Shown one piece after another: positions 1-8,345 of a stretch of 33,059 bases of DNA. Under the pieces are notes generated by a model. That model was not told where the DNA came from, did not search any database, and saw only the letters and a program-made list of their open reading frames with translations. The position numbers and the translations under genes were made by a program. Within the stretch, counting starts at the first letter, position 1; every line of letters begins with the position of its first letter. Where the stretch lies: positions 1-33,059 of the forward strand of contig WHSR01000066.1 of the NCBI GenBank assembly GCA_009379995.1. Direction: 5' to 3'. The stretch is from Streptosporangiales bacterium. GTDB taxonomy: Bacteria > Actinomycetota > Actinomycetes > Streptosporangiales > WHSR01.

Positions 1-123
1 AAGCCCAGGCAGATACGGAAAACAGCGAACAAGCGTGTATCTAGGCCGAACAGCGATTCCCACCAGCTGCCAGCCCGCCGACCTGCATCTTCACCCTCGA
101 TCGCGGCCCAGCACCCCGATTAG

Positions 124-504
124 CTGCGGAACCCCGGCGAGTCGTTCGCCAGGATTGTCATCGCGGAGTTCCCGGCCGGGTCGCCGGACGTGTCGGCGCT
201 GCCGGCCGCCGAAGCAGCCAAGCTCGCGATCGCCGCTACGTTCATGAGAACGGCCGGGGTCGAGGCCGACGTGGTCGGGCATACCGACCAGCCCGGCACC
301 TCCGCCGCCAACGCCCGGATCTCCCGAGAGCGGGCCACAAAAGTCAAGGCGGACCTGGTCGCGCGCGGCATCGCGGCGGCACGCTTCGTAGACCTGCGCG
401 GCGTGGGCCCGGCCGAATGCGCCACCCCGGGACCCCAGCCGGGCTGTCGCAAGGTCGAGCTATTCATGTACATCGCCCGTGGCGCCAGCATCTCGCACCC
501 GTAG
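124..504 (+). pseudogene. OmpA/MotB-type C-terminal domain, 5' truncated remnant
   Basis: The reading frame carries a recognisable OmpA-like peptidoglycan-binding domain: a hydrophobic strand (FARIVIAEF), then VVGHTDQPGT, then NARISRERATKVKADLVARGI, ending with a conserved CRKVELFMYI-like strand. These match the TD..G....N..LS..RA..V...L...G pattern of the family. An in-frame TAG lies at 121-123 and the first plausible start (GTG at 190) falls after the first strand of the domain, so a start there would give an incomplete fold. No signal peptide or upstream domain is in frame. It is most likely a 5'-truncated or nonsense-interrupted gene; a frameshift further upstream, or an unusual start at 124 (CTG), cannot be excluded. 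The downstream small gene begins 9 bases after its stop, so the two were probably co-transcribed. Confidence 0.55.
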
Positions 505-513
505 GAGCAGCGA

Positions 514-831
514 ATGGCCCGCGTCGTGTTGCGCATCCGGCCTGCCGAGGTCGTGGCCGACCTCGATTTGGCCGTCGTCGAGACAAGAGCCGGCCGGCTG
601 ACCGGTTGGCGGGCTGAAGTCCACGACACGCGCCTCTCGGACGCAACGTATCTGTCTGTGGTCGTCACCGCCGACGAGATCGACGACGCCGCTGCAGTTG
701 AGCTACGCGACGCGTTTCGTGCGCTCCCCAGGATGGCGGCCTACGTCGTCCGCGCGATCGGTGACGAGGAGCCGCTCGAGCGGGCCGACGCTGCCCTTCT
801 GCGAACCGCCGCCAAAGCCTTTCCAGCCTGA
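514..831 (+). CDS. Small protein of unknown function
   Basis: A 105-residue protein with an ATG start and a good ribosome binding site (GGAG, 6 bases upstream). It has no signal peptide, membrane segment or motif I recognise. The composition is acidic, with alternating hydrophobic strands (MARVVLRIRPAEVVADLDLAVVE cut into two strand-like parts) and two Ala-rich helices, suggesting a small alpha/beta fold. The N-terminal half includes VVETRAGRLTGWRAEVHDTRL and the C-terminal half LRDAFRALPRMAAYVVRAIG. It follows the OmpA-like remnant by 9 bases, so it may belong to the same lost operon, perhaps part of a larger locus lying left of the window. Good start context and high third-position GC make it a likely real gene. 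Function is unknown. Confidence 0.55.
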   Translation: MARVVLRIRPAEVVADLDLAVVETRAGRLTGWRAEVHDTRLSDATYLSVVVTADEIDDAAAVELRDAFRALPRMAAYVVRAIGDEEPLERADAALLRTAAKAFPA

Positions 832-874
832 TCCGGCCCCCGAAGGGAAGGATCACCGCTGCCGGTGACGCACG

Positions 875-901
875 GTTACATCTTGTTTACATAAACGAAA
901 C
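875..901 (+). promoter_or_regulatory. GlnR-like nitrogen-regulation box
   Basis: GTTAC (875-879), six bases, TTTAC (886-890), six bases, GAAAC (897-901). This agrees in sequence and 11-bp spacing with the actinobacterial GlnR operator (alternating gTnAC and GaAAC half-sites). A further GTGAC at 865-869 sits one base off the same periodicity. The right part also forms a 7-bp inverted repeat, CTTGTTT (882-888) and AAACAAG (898-904). It lies about 100 bases before amt in an operon with glnA and a PII gene, where GlnR control is expected. Confidence 0.75.
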
Positions 902-920
902 AAGCCGGCAACACCCCGGC

Positions 921-950
921 GTTAGCGACTTGTTGTGTTAGCGACTTGTT
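921..950. repeat. 14-bp direct repeat in the amt leader
   Basis: GTTAGCGACTTGTT occurs at 921-934 and again at 937-950, a period of 16 bp with a GT spacer. It lies between the GlnR-like box and the amt start codon. It could be a protein-binding site, part of the promoter or a simple duplication; no −10 or −35 assignment is convincing here. Confidence 0.6.
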
Positions 951-1002
951 AGAGGCATGTGTCGGCCACCCGACGCACGCGGGACGCTGGAGGAGCCAGC
1001 TC

Positions 1003-3525
1003 ATGCGGTCGCGTCCTCGGTTGCTTGCCAGTCTAGTGTTCGTCGGCCTGTTCGTCGGCGTGGTCGTAGGCCTCGTCCTGGTCCCGGCCGTCGCCGCCTG
1101 GGCCGATCCCGGAGGCGGCGCGACCGGAGGCGCCGGTGACATCGACGTCGGCCGCGAGCTGAACCAGAGCAACTGGGAGCGGCTCCTCGACGAGGTCGGG
1201 CACCAAGAGATTGCGATCAACTTCGTCTGGACACTGGTCGCGGGCGCCCTGGTGCTGTTCATGCGGGCCGGCTTCGTCGCCCTGGAGGTCGGCTTCTGCC
1301 GCGCCCGCAACGCCGCCCACGTGGCGATGACCGGCTTCGCCAACTTCATGATCAGCATTCTCGGCTTCTGGGCGGTGGGGTTTGCCCTGCTGTTCGGCGG
1401 CACCCAGGTGGCCAGCCTGGGCGGCACGGCGGCGCTCGATGGCCTGTTCCAGGTGGGCGAGGGCTGGGGGCTGTTCGGCACGAAGGGGTTCTTCCTGGCC
1501 GGCGGCGCGTACGACGTCGGGATCGCGACGCTGTTCTTCTTCCAGCTGTTCTTCATGGACACCGCGTCCACGATCCCGACCGGCGCCCTCGCGGAGCGGT
1601 GGAAGTTCTCCGCCCTGCTCGTCTACGGGGTGTTCATCTCGACGCTGGGCTACCCGCTGTTCGCGAACTGGGTGTGGGGCGGGGGTTGGCTCTCCCAGCT
1701 CGGCCACACGATGGGTCTCGGACACGGGTTCCTGGACTGGGCGGGCTCCATCACCATCCATGCCTTCGGCGGCCTGGTCTCCCTCGCCGGCGTGCTCGTG
1801 ATCGGTGCCCGTATCGGGAAATTCAACCGGGACGGGTCGCCGAACCCGATCCCCGGTCACCACATACCTCTGGGCATGCTCGGCACGCTCGTACTGATCT
1901 TCGGCTGGTTCGGGTTCAACGCCGGCAGCACCATGGCCGCCACCGACCTGCGGATCTCGATCATCGTGGTCAACACGTTTCTCGCCGGTGCCGCCGGCGG
2001 CGTGACGACGATGCTGCTCATGTGGCGCGCCTTCGGCAAACCGGACCCGTCGATGACCGCCAACGGGTTCCTGGCCGGGCTCGTCGCCGTCACCGGCCCT
2101 AGCGCGTTCGTCGCGCCGTGGGCGGCCGCGGTCATCGGGCTGATCGCCGGGTTCCTCGTCGTCGGCGCCGTCGTCTTCCTGGAGCGGGTGTGGAAGATCG
2201 ACGACCCGGTGGGCGCGATCGCGGTGCACGGCGCGTGCGGGCTGTGGGGCGGCCTCGCCCTCGGGCTGTTCGCCGACGGGACGTACGGCGACGGCTACAA
2301 CGGGATCGCCGGCGGGGTACGCGGGCTGTTCTACGGCGACCCCGGGCAGTTCGTGGCCCAGCTCATCGGCGTCGGCGCGATCTGCGTGTGGGCCTTCGGG
2401 CTCGGCTACCTGTTCTTCCGGATCCAGAACCGCGTCCAGGGCATCCGGGTCTCCCGCGAGGAAGAGCTCGCCGGCCTGGACATCCCGCAGCTCGGCGCGA
2501 TGGCCTACCCGGACTTCCTGGAGGCCAAGGGCGAGGTCTTCACGGCGGGCGACGGTGAGCGGCGCGCCGTTCCCGCCGCCGACCTTCTCCCGGCCGGCGA
2601 GCCGGAGCCGGCCCGGACCGGTCCGGCCGTCCGTGTCGCGCACAACCCCGAGGCGGGTAAGCCCGGCGCTCCGCTCTACCACTTCGCGGTCGAGGGCCCC
2701 GGGCTGCACGCGCGGCTGCCGGTGTGGCGGCAGGCGCGGCCAGGGGACGCGTACGTCAAGGAGACCTACCGCACCGAGGTCCTGGGCCAGGCCCTGGAAC
2801 GCGGCAACCTGCCCTCGCTGGAGGCGGCGGTCCGGCACACCCTGTCCCAGGTGATGCAGGACGCCGCGGTGCCGCCGTACGTCCTGCGGACGCCGGAAGG
2901 AAGCCTGCTGCCCGTGGTCAGGCTCGGGCGGGTGCTGCGCGCCCGCATCCAGGACCGCTGGCTGGAGGGGCACGATCTGGCCGAGCTGCGTGCCACGGTG
3001 GCGGAGTACCTGGCGATCAGGCAGGGCATACGCGATCCGGTCGAGCTAGGGGTGCTCTCGGTGGCACCGGAGGACCTGCGCGGGATCCCGCCGGTCCTCG
3101 TGCTCAGCCACCGCGACGTCTGGGTGCCGGTCTTCTCGAGGCCGTGGGGGGCTCTGCACGTCGAGGTAGGCGGGCAGGAGATCGAGTCCGGCCCCGGCCT
3201 CGACGGGGTTCTCGCGCTTCGGCGGGAGGTCGCGCGCCTGCTGCACGAGGCCGGGAGGCTGTACGACGCGCTCGATCTGGGGATCACCGGCTTCGCCGCA
3301 GAGCTGTGGGCGAGCTGGTCGGCGGGCATCGAACCGGCCGAGGAGATCGTGCCGAGCTGGGGCGGCAGCGCACTCCCGAGCTATCGGATCGGCGACACGG
3401 CCGTCGCCGTGACCACCACTGCGACGGGCGAGGTGACCGTGTGGTTCGGTCGCGATCGCTTCGACCTCGCCGCGCGTATCGAGGCGGCGGCGCGTCGGCG
3501 CTCGCTGGTGTCGCGAACCAGATAA
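1003..3525 (+). CDS. amt: Ammonium transporter with long soluble C-terminal extension
   Basis: Amt/Mep/Rh family channel, moving NH3/NH4+ across the cytoplasmic membrane. The ATG at 1003 is preferred over the upstream in-frame TTG (946) because GGAGGAG lies just before it and the protein then begins with a typical signal peptide (MRSRPRLLASLVFVGLFVG, cleavage likely after AWA). The Amt domain spans about residues 45-500 with eleven expected membrane helices. The twin pore histidines are seen as IHAFGG (His253) and VHGACG (His409), 156 residues apart as in the family; GWFGFNAGST is also conserved. Residues about 505-840 form a soluble, presumably cytoplasmic extension unlike the usual short Amt tail and not recognised as a kinase or GGDEF domain. 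It is the first gene of an operon with flotillin, glnA and PII, 21 bases before the flotillin, downstream of a GlnR-like box. Confidence 0.93.
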   Translation: MRSRPRLLASLVFVGLFVGVVVGLVLVPAVAAWADPGGGATGGAGDIDVGRELNQSNWERLLDEVGHQEIAINFVWTLVAGALVLFMRAGFVALEVGFCRARNAAHVAMTGFANFMISILGFWAVGFALLFGGTQVASLGGTAALDGLFQVGEGWGLFGTKGFFLAGGAYDVGIATLFFFQLFFMDTASTIPTGALAERWKFSALLVYGVFISTLGYPLFANWVWGGGWLSQLGHTMGLGHGFLDWAGSITIHAFGGLVSLAGVLVIGARIGKFNRDGSPNPIPGHHIPLGMLGTLVLIFGWFGFNAGSTMAATDLRISIIVVNTFLAGAAGGVTTMLLMWRAFGKPDPSMTANGFLAGLVAVTGPSAFVAPWAAAVIGLIAGFLVVGAVVFLERVWKIDDPVGAIAVHGACGLWGGLALGLFADGTYGDGYNGIAGGVRGLFYGDPGQFVAQLIGVGAICVWAFGLGYLFFRIQNRVQGIRVSREEELAGLDIPQLGAMAYPDFLEAKGEVFTAGDGERRAVPAADLLPAGEPEPARTGPAVRVAHNPEAGKPGAPLYHFAVEGPGLHARLPVWRQARPGDAYVKETYRTEVLGQALERGNLPSLEAAVRHTLSQVMQDAAVPPYVLRTPEGSLLPVVRLGRVLRARIQDRWLEGHDLAELRATVAEYLAIRQGIRDPVELGVLSVAPEDLRGIPPVLVLSHRDVWVPVFSRPWGALHVEVGGQEIESGPGLDGVLALRREVARLLHEAGRLYDALDLGITGFAAELWASWSAGIEPAEEIVPSWGGSALPSYRIGDTAVAVTTTATGEVTVWFGRDRFDLAARIEAAARRRSLVSRTR

Positions 3526-3546
3526 GGCCAGGTAAGGACGGACACG

Positions 3547-4965
3547 ATGGCAGTTGCGTTGGGGATCGCGATCCCCGTTCTGGCGGCCCTGGTAATCGTC
3601 TGGATCGTCTGGGCCGTGCGCTACACCAAGGTCGGGCCGAACCAGGTCCTCGTCGTCGTCGGACGCCGGCGTCGCGTGGTCGACCCGACAACCGGGGAGC
3701 GGACAGTCGTCGGGTATCGGCTCGTCAAGGGCGGCGGAACGTTCGTACGGCCCATCCGGGAACGCGCGCATCGGCTGTCGCTGGAGCTGATCACGCTCGA
3801 TGTGCGCGCCAAGGACGCCTACTCGGCCCAGGGCGTGCGGGTCTCGGTCGACGCCGTCGTACAGATCAAGATCGGCGGCGACGACGCACTCATCGAGCAG
3901 GCGGCCGAACAGTTCCTCGGTCGTCCACGCGAGGATCTCGCCCGGGTGGCGTTCGAGACACTCGAGGGCTACCTGCGTGCGATCACCGGGACGATGACCC
4001 TGGAGGAGATCTACCTGCAGCGCGACCGTCTGGCCCAGGGCGTCCGCGACGCGTCCAGGGACGACCTGGCGGGCATGGGGTTGGAGATCGTCTCCTTCGC
4101 CGTGCGCGGCATCACCGACGAGCAGGGCTACCTCGAGGCCATGGGGCGGCCACGGATCGCTCAGGTCAAGCGGGATGCCGTGGTCGGTGAGGCGGAGGCC
4201 GACCGGGTGGCCCAGCAGGCCCGGTTCGAGGCCGACGCGAGGATCGAGCAGTACCGCCGGGACCTCGAGCTGACCCGGGCCGCGTACGAGGCCGAGGTAC
4301 GGACCAAGCGCGCCGAGGCCGACCTGGCCTACGACCTGGCCCGCAACCGCGTGGCCAAGGAGGTGCGCGGCGCGGAGGTCGCGGTCGAGATCGCGGCCAA
4401 GGAGAGGATGATCGAGCTCGAGGAGAAGGAGGTCCTCCGCCGGGAGAGGGCACTCGACGCGGAGGTCCGCAAGGCCGCCGAGGCCGAACGGTACCGCATC
4501 GAGCAGCTCGCCGAGGCGGAACGGCTCCGGCGTGGGGCGGAGGCGGAGGGAGCCGCCGCGGAGATCCGCGCCCGTGGCCGAGCCGATGCCGAGGCCACCC
4601 GCGCCGTGGGTGAGGCGGAGGCGGAGGCGATGGCCCGCAAGGCGGACGCGTGGGCCGAGTACAGCACGGCGGCGGTGACCGAGATGCTCGTACGCATCCT
4701 GCCCGACGTGGCCGAGAAGGTGGCCGCGCCCCTTGCCCGGACGGAAAAGATCGTCGTGGTGAATTCGGGCGGCGACGGCTCCGCCGGCGCAAGCCGGGTG
4801 ACCGGCGACGTGGCCACGATCCTGGGCCAGCTCCCCACCGTCATCGAGTCGCTCACCGGCGTGAAGCTCGAAGACCTCCTTGGCCGCCTGCCGGGCCTCG
4901 CGGACGGCACGGAGCCCGACGGCGTGGAGGTCAAGCCGCCGACCAAGCCGCGCCCGATCAAATAG
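3547..4965 (+). CDS. Flotillin-family (SPFH/Band 7) membrane scaffold protein
   Basis: A 472-residue flotillin-like protein. Residues about 3-25 form one N-terminal membrane helix (LGIAIPVLAALVIVWIVWAV), about 26-200 the SPFH domain (TKVGPNQVLVVVG onward), and about 200-390 a long Glu/Ala/Arg-rich coiled coil. The C-terminal part (EMLVRILPDVAEKVAAPL, then TGVKLEDLL) is typical of true flotillins rather than stomatins. Flotillins oligomerise on the inner face of the membrane and organise membrane microdomains. Its position between amt and glnA, 21 and 9 bases from its neighbours, is unusual and implies a role in ammonium uptake or in tethering assimilation enzymes near the transporter; that role is inference. 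ATG start with AAGGA upstream. Confidence 0.9.
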   Translation: MAVALGIAIPVLAALVIVWIVWAVRYTKVGPNQVLVVVGRRRRVVDPTTGERTVVGYRLVKGGGTFVRPIRERAHRLSLELITLDVRAKDAYSAQGVRVSVDAVVQIKIGGDDALIEQAAEQFLGRPREDLARVAFETLEGYLRAITGTMTLEEIYLQRDRLAQGVRDASRDDLAGMGLEIVSFAVRGITDEQGYLEAMGRPRIAQVKRDAVVGEAEADRVAQQARFEADARIEQYRRDLELTRAAYEAEVRTKRAEADLAYDLARNRVAKEVRGAEVAVEIAAKERMIELEEKEVLRRERALDAEVRKAAEAERYRIEQLAEAERLRRGAEAEGAAAEIRARGRADAEATRAVGEAEAEAMARKADAWAEYSTAAVTEMLVRILPDVAEKVAAPLARTEKIVVVNSGGDGSAGASRVTGDVATILGQLPTVIESLTGVKLEDLLGRLPGLADGTEPDGVEVKPPTKPRPIK

Positions 4966-4974
4966 AGGAGGGCC

Positions 4975-6441
4975 ATGGCCCTGTTCACGAGAAACGAGAG
5001 CATCTCGCAGGACGCCACCGCGGTGTCCGTGGCCCGGGTCCTCGACCTCGTACGGGACGAGGGCCTCGAGGTGATCGACCTTCGGTTCAGCGACCTGTTC
5101 GGGCAGCTTCAGCATCTCTCGATCCCGCCCGAGGAACTCGACGAGGGGGCCTTCGCCGAGGGGATCGGCTTCGACGGCTCGTCGATCCGCGGCTTCCAGG
5201 AGATCCACGAGTCCGACATGCTGCTCGTGCCGGACCCGACTACCGGGATCGTCGACCCGGTTGCCGAGGACCGGACACTCTCGCTGTTCTGCAACGTCAA
5301 GGACCCGATCACCGGGGAGTTCTTCTCCAGAGACCCGCGCTACGTCGCGCTGAAGGCGGAGCGCCACCTCGTCGAGACGGGCATCGCCGACGTTTCGTAC
5401 TGGGGTCCGGAGGCGGAGTTCTTCGTCTTCGACAGCGTCCGCTTCCACGTCGACGAACACACCTCCACCTACGTCGTCGACTCGGAGGAGGGAATCTGGA
5501 ACTCCGGCCTGGACGGTGACCGCCCCAATCTCGGTTACCGCCCGCCCTTCAAGCGGGGGTACTTCCCGGTCCCGCCGACCGACTCGTTGCAGTCCTTCCG
5601 CTCCAAGGTCGTGCGGGCCCTCCGGCAGGTGGGCATCCGCGTCGAGGCCCACCACCACGAGGTCGCCACCGCCGGCCAGGGCGAGATCGACCTCCGTTAT
5701 GCACCCTTGGTGACCCAAGCGGACCAGATGCAGATCTACAAGTACGTGATCAAGAACATCGCCCGGGCGCACGGCAAGACCGTCACCTTCATGCCGAAGC
5801 CGCTGTTCGGCGACAACGGCTGCGGCATGCATTGCCACCAGTCGCTGTGGAGAGACGGCCGGCCGCTGTTCTTCGACCCCGAGGGCTACGCACAGCTCTC
5901 GCTTCTTGGTCTCCACTACATCGGCGGGCTGCTGGAGCACAGTCCGGCCCTGCTCGCCTTCTGCGCGCCGACGACGAACTCGTACCGGCGTCTGGTGCCC
6001 GGCTTCGAGGCCCCGGTGAACCTCGTGTATTCCCAGCGCAACCGGTCGGCAGCGGTTCGCATCCCGATGTACACCCCCGCGCCGGCGGCGAAGCGGATCG
6101 AGTACCGCTGCCCCGACCCGCTGGCCAACGTCTATCTGGCTTTCGCGGCCATGCTGATGGCCGGTCTCGACGGCATCGAGCGCGGCATCGACCCGGGCAG
6201 CCCGACGGACGTCGACCTCTACGAGCTGCCGCCGCACGAGCTCGCCACCATCCCGACCACGCCGGGCTCGCTCGACGAGGCGTTGTCAGCCCTCGAGGAC
6301 GACCACGAGTTCCTGCTTCGTGGCGGTGTGTTCACCGAGGACCTGGTCCAGACCTGGATCGCGCTCAAACGGGAGTACGAGGTCGATCCGCTGCGGCTGC
6401 GCCCTCACCCATACGAATTCTTCCTGTACTACGACGGATAG
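4975..6441 (+). CDS. glnA: Type I glutamine synthetase
   Basis: Catalyses ATP-dependent formation of glutamine from glutamate and ammonium. The 488-residue protein has the family landmarks in order: GFDGSSIRGF (about 64), EAEFFVFD (about 146), the glutamate/ATP region MPKPLFGDNGCGMHCHQSLW (about 270-289), PTTNSYRRLVPGFEAP and RNRSAAVRIP. Tyr416 lies in VDLYELPP, the position adenylylated in type I-beta enzymes, so covalent control by GlnE is possible. Length is slightly above the usual 470. The ATG is preceded by GAGGAGGG, and the stop of the flotillin is 9 bases upstream. The amt-flotillin-glnA-PII order supports a dedicated uptake and assimilation module, probably a second glutamine synthetase beside a housekeeping copy elsewhere. 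Confidence 0.95.
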   Translation: MALFTRNESISQDATAVSVARVLDLVRDEGLEVIDLRFSDLFGQLQHLSIPPEELDEGAFAEGIGFDGSSIRGFQEIHESDMLLVPDPTTGIVDPVAEDRTLSLFCNVKDPITGEFFSRDPRYVALKAERHLVETGIADVSYWGPEAEFFVFDSVRFHVDEHTSTYVVDSEEGIWNSGLDGDRPNLGYRPPFKRGYFPVPPTDSLQSFRSKVVRALRQVGIRVEAHHHEVATAGQGEIDLRYAPLVTQADQMQIYKYVIKNIARAHGKTVTFMPKPLFGDNGCGMHCHQSLWRDGRPLFFDPEGYAQLSLLGLHYIGGLLEHSPALLAFCAPTTNSYRRLVPGFEAPVNLVYSQRNRSAAVRIPMYTPAPAAKRIEYRCPDPLANVYLAFAAMLMAGLDGIERGIDPGSPTDVDLYELPPHELATIPTTPGSLDEALSALEDDHEFLLRGGVFTEDLVQTWIALKREYEVDPLRLRPHPYEFFLYYDG

Positions 6442-6459
6442 CGGATAGGGGTGATGGGG

Positions 6460-6795
6460 ATGAGGCGTGTCGCGGCGATCATCCGCCCGGAGAGGCTCCA
6501 CGACGTGCAGCGCCGGCTCGAGGAGATCGGCTCGCCGGGCTTCACCATCTCCGACGTCCGCGGCCACGGGCACCAGGGTGTGGTGCGGGGAAGCTGGCGC
6601 GGCGAGCCGTACGTGCTGCACGTCGTGCACAAGATCCAGGTGGAGGTGCTCTGCGCCGACGACCAGGTCGACCTGGTCGCCAAGACGATCATCGACGCGG
6701 CCAGGACCGGGCATGTCGGCGACGGGATCGTCTACGCCTCGCCGATCGACCACATCTGGGAGATCAGAACCGCACAAGAAGGGCTCGGGCCCTAG
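6460..6795 (+). CDS. glnB: PII nitrogen-regulatory protein
   Basis: A 111-residue PII signal protein; trimers bind ATP/ADP and 2-oxoglutarate and control Amt channels and nitrogen enzymes. GTG at 6451 and ATGs at 6454 and 6460 are possible. The ATG at 6460 is chosen because it aligns the N-terminus (MRRVAAIIRP) with standard PII and AGGGG lies 8-9 bases upstream. Numbered from there, Gln39 and Tyr51 fall exactly at the canonical T-loop positions, so nucleotide binding and covalent modification (adenylylation in actinobacteria) look possible. The T-loop itself is divergent: the usual YRGAEY is WRGEPY, and the residues between 40 and 46 differ from GlnB/GlnK. The C-terminal AARTGHVGDGIVY signature is intact. 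Last gene of the nitrogen operon, convergent with the esterase 3 bases away. Confidence 0.93.
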   Translation: MRRVAAIIRPERLHDVQRRLEEIGSPGFTISDVRGHGHQGVVRGSWRGEPYVLHVVHKIQVEVLCADDQVDLVAKTIIDAARTGHVGDGIVYASPIDHIWEIRTAQEGLGP

Positions 6796-6798
6796 TTG

Positions 6799-8280
6799 TC
6801 ATTCACCGCCCTGCGAAGCCCGCTCCCAGATGCGGCGCGACGCGGCCCGCGGGTCGCTGGCCACCGACGGGGGAAGATCCCAGATCCTGGTGAGAGCCTG
6901 ATCAGGGGTGAACCGCGGCCAGTCGGGGTCGCCGGTCGCGGCGAAGGAAAGCCAGCTCCTGCGGATCTGCTCGGACAGCCGATGGAAGTCCGCGGGCGGC
7001 GGGTCGCCGAGCAGCATTGTCCCCATCGGGCTGTTCGGGTTGCCGAAGACGAACGGTATGTCCAGGGCGTGGCAGGCACCAAGGGCGCCGCCGAGGACCG
7101 GGCTGGGCCAGGCGAACTCGTACAGGTAGGTCCGGCCGCCGGCCGCGGCGTGGGCCTCCGCGGCCCAGACCGTCGGCATCCGGAACAGCGAGTCGGAGAA
7201 CATCAGCGTGCACAGGTTCGGCCCGGAGATGCCGGGATACGCGGCCTGGTAGGCGTCGACCGAGGCGTCGTCCAGGCCGAGGGCCCGCGCCACACGCGGT
7301 ACGTCGCGGTCGGTGAAGCCCTTCCACGGGGCGAAGAGGGCGAACTCGTCGCGGTTGTAGCCGGCGAGCAGATCCACCTCGCGGCCGGCGCCGCCCAGCA
7401 TCGCCTCCCACGGCATGTCCAGCACCGTCTCCCCGTCGACGACCGGGGCGTAGGCCGTGGTCGTCTCGGGTGAGGACCATCCGGCCGGATCGGCGGCCAT
7501 CTTCGCCAGCACCGCGTCCTGGACGTCCAGCAGCGCCTCGACGGGCGGCTCGGCCAGCGCCTCGGCGGTGGCCGGCCGACCCAGCTCGGCGGCGATCATC
7601 TCGGTGATCGCCCGCGCCTCCTCCTGGCGCAGGTACCGGCCCGCCACGCTTTGGGCTATGGCCCGGCGGAAGAGCCCCCGCGCATCGGGGGACGCCGCCA
7701 GGAGTACGACGGTTCCGGCGCCCGCGGACTCGCCGAACACCGTCACGTTGTCAGGGTCGCCGCCGAATCCCGCGATGTTCGCTCGCACCCACCGCAGCGC
7801 GGCGAGCTGGTCGAGCAGTCCCCGGTTGGCCGGGGCCGGGGCGTCCGGGAGGTAACCGAAACCGTCGAAGTCCACCCGGTAGTTGAAGGTCACCACCACC
7901 GCACCGGAGCGGGCGAGGACCGTGCCGTCGTACGCGGGGTCACCCCCGTGCCCGGCCCGCCAGGCGCCGCCGTAGATCCACACCATCACCGGCAGCCCGC
8001 CGCGTCCGAGCTCCGGGGTCCAGACGTTCACGCTGAGCGCGTCCGTGCTGTCCCCGGGTTTCCACGGCGACGGGATTTCGGGCCTGAAGGCACGCTGTGG
8101 GACGGCGGCGCTGAAGGAGTCGGTGTCCCGGACGCCCGACCACGGTTCGGGTGGAGCCGGGGCCTGGAACCGCAGCGCACCTTCGAGTGGCGCGGCGAAC
8201 GGAATCCCCTTGAACGACACCACGCCGTCGCCGGCGACGCCGCGAACGGCACCCGCCTGGGTCCGCACGACAGGGTTCAT
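6799..8280 (-). CDS. Type B carboxylesterase
   Basis: A 493-residue alpha/beta hydrolase of the carboxylesterase type B (para-nitrobenzyl esterase-like) family. The start ATG at 8280 follows GGGAAG and gives the typical N-terminus (RTQAGAVRG, then FKGIPFAAP). The nucleophile elbow is FGESAGAG with Ser185; the acidic residue is in NRDEFALF and the histidine in GACHALDIPFVFG, so the triad is complete. The oxyanion loop is VWIYGGAW. There is no signal peptide, so it is probably cytoplasmic. The substrate is unknown. It is transcribed divergently from the TetR-type regulator, separated by 102 bases containing two palindromes, which suggests that the regulator controls it. Confidence 0.9.
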   Translation of the reverse strand: MNPVVRTQAGAVRGVAGDGVVSFKGIPFAAPLEGALRFQAPAPPEPWSGVRDTDSFSAAVPQRAFRPEIPSPWKPGDSTDALSVNVWTPELGRGGLPVMVWIYGGAWRAGHGGDPAYDGTVLARSGAVVVTFNYRVDFDGFGYLPDAPAPANRGLLDQLAALRWVRANIAGFGGDPDNVTVFGESAGAGTVVLLAASPDARGLFRRAIAQSVAGRYLRQEEARAITEMIAAELGRPATAEALAEPPVEALLDVQDAVLAKMAADPAGWSSPETTTAYAPVVDGETVLDMPWEAMLGGAGREVDLLAGYNRDEFALFAPWKGFTDRDVPRVARALGLDDASVDAYQAAYPGISGPNLCTLMFSDSLFRMPTVWAAEAHAAAGGRTYLYEFAWPSPVLGGALGACHALDIPFVFGNPNSPMGTMLLGDPPPADFHRLSEQIRRSWLSFAATGDPDWPRFTPDQALTRIWDLPPSVASDPRAASRRIWERASQGGE

Positions 8281-8345
8281 CGATCTTCCCTTCGCATCCG
8301 ACACCCCATCATGCCGCCGTGCCGGGGCGGTTGGACAAGGGTGTC

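Noticed and set aside
1033..2973. Minus-strand open frame of 646 codons opposite amt
   Set aside because: Shadow of amt; composition is low-complexity and it has no plausible start context.
3046..6237. A very long open frame (1063 codons) on the minus strand across flotillin and glnA
   Set aside because: It is antisense to genes with clear families and is explained by strong third-position GC bias; it has no recognisable domain and low-complexity Arg/Gly/Asp-rich composition.
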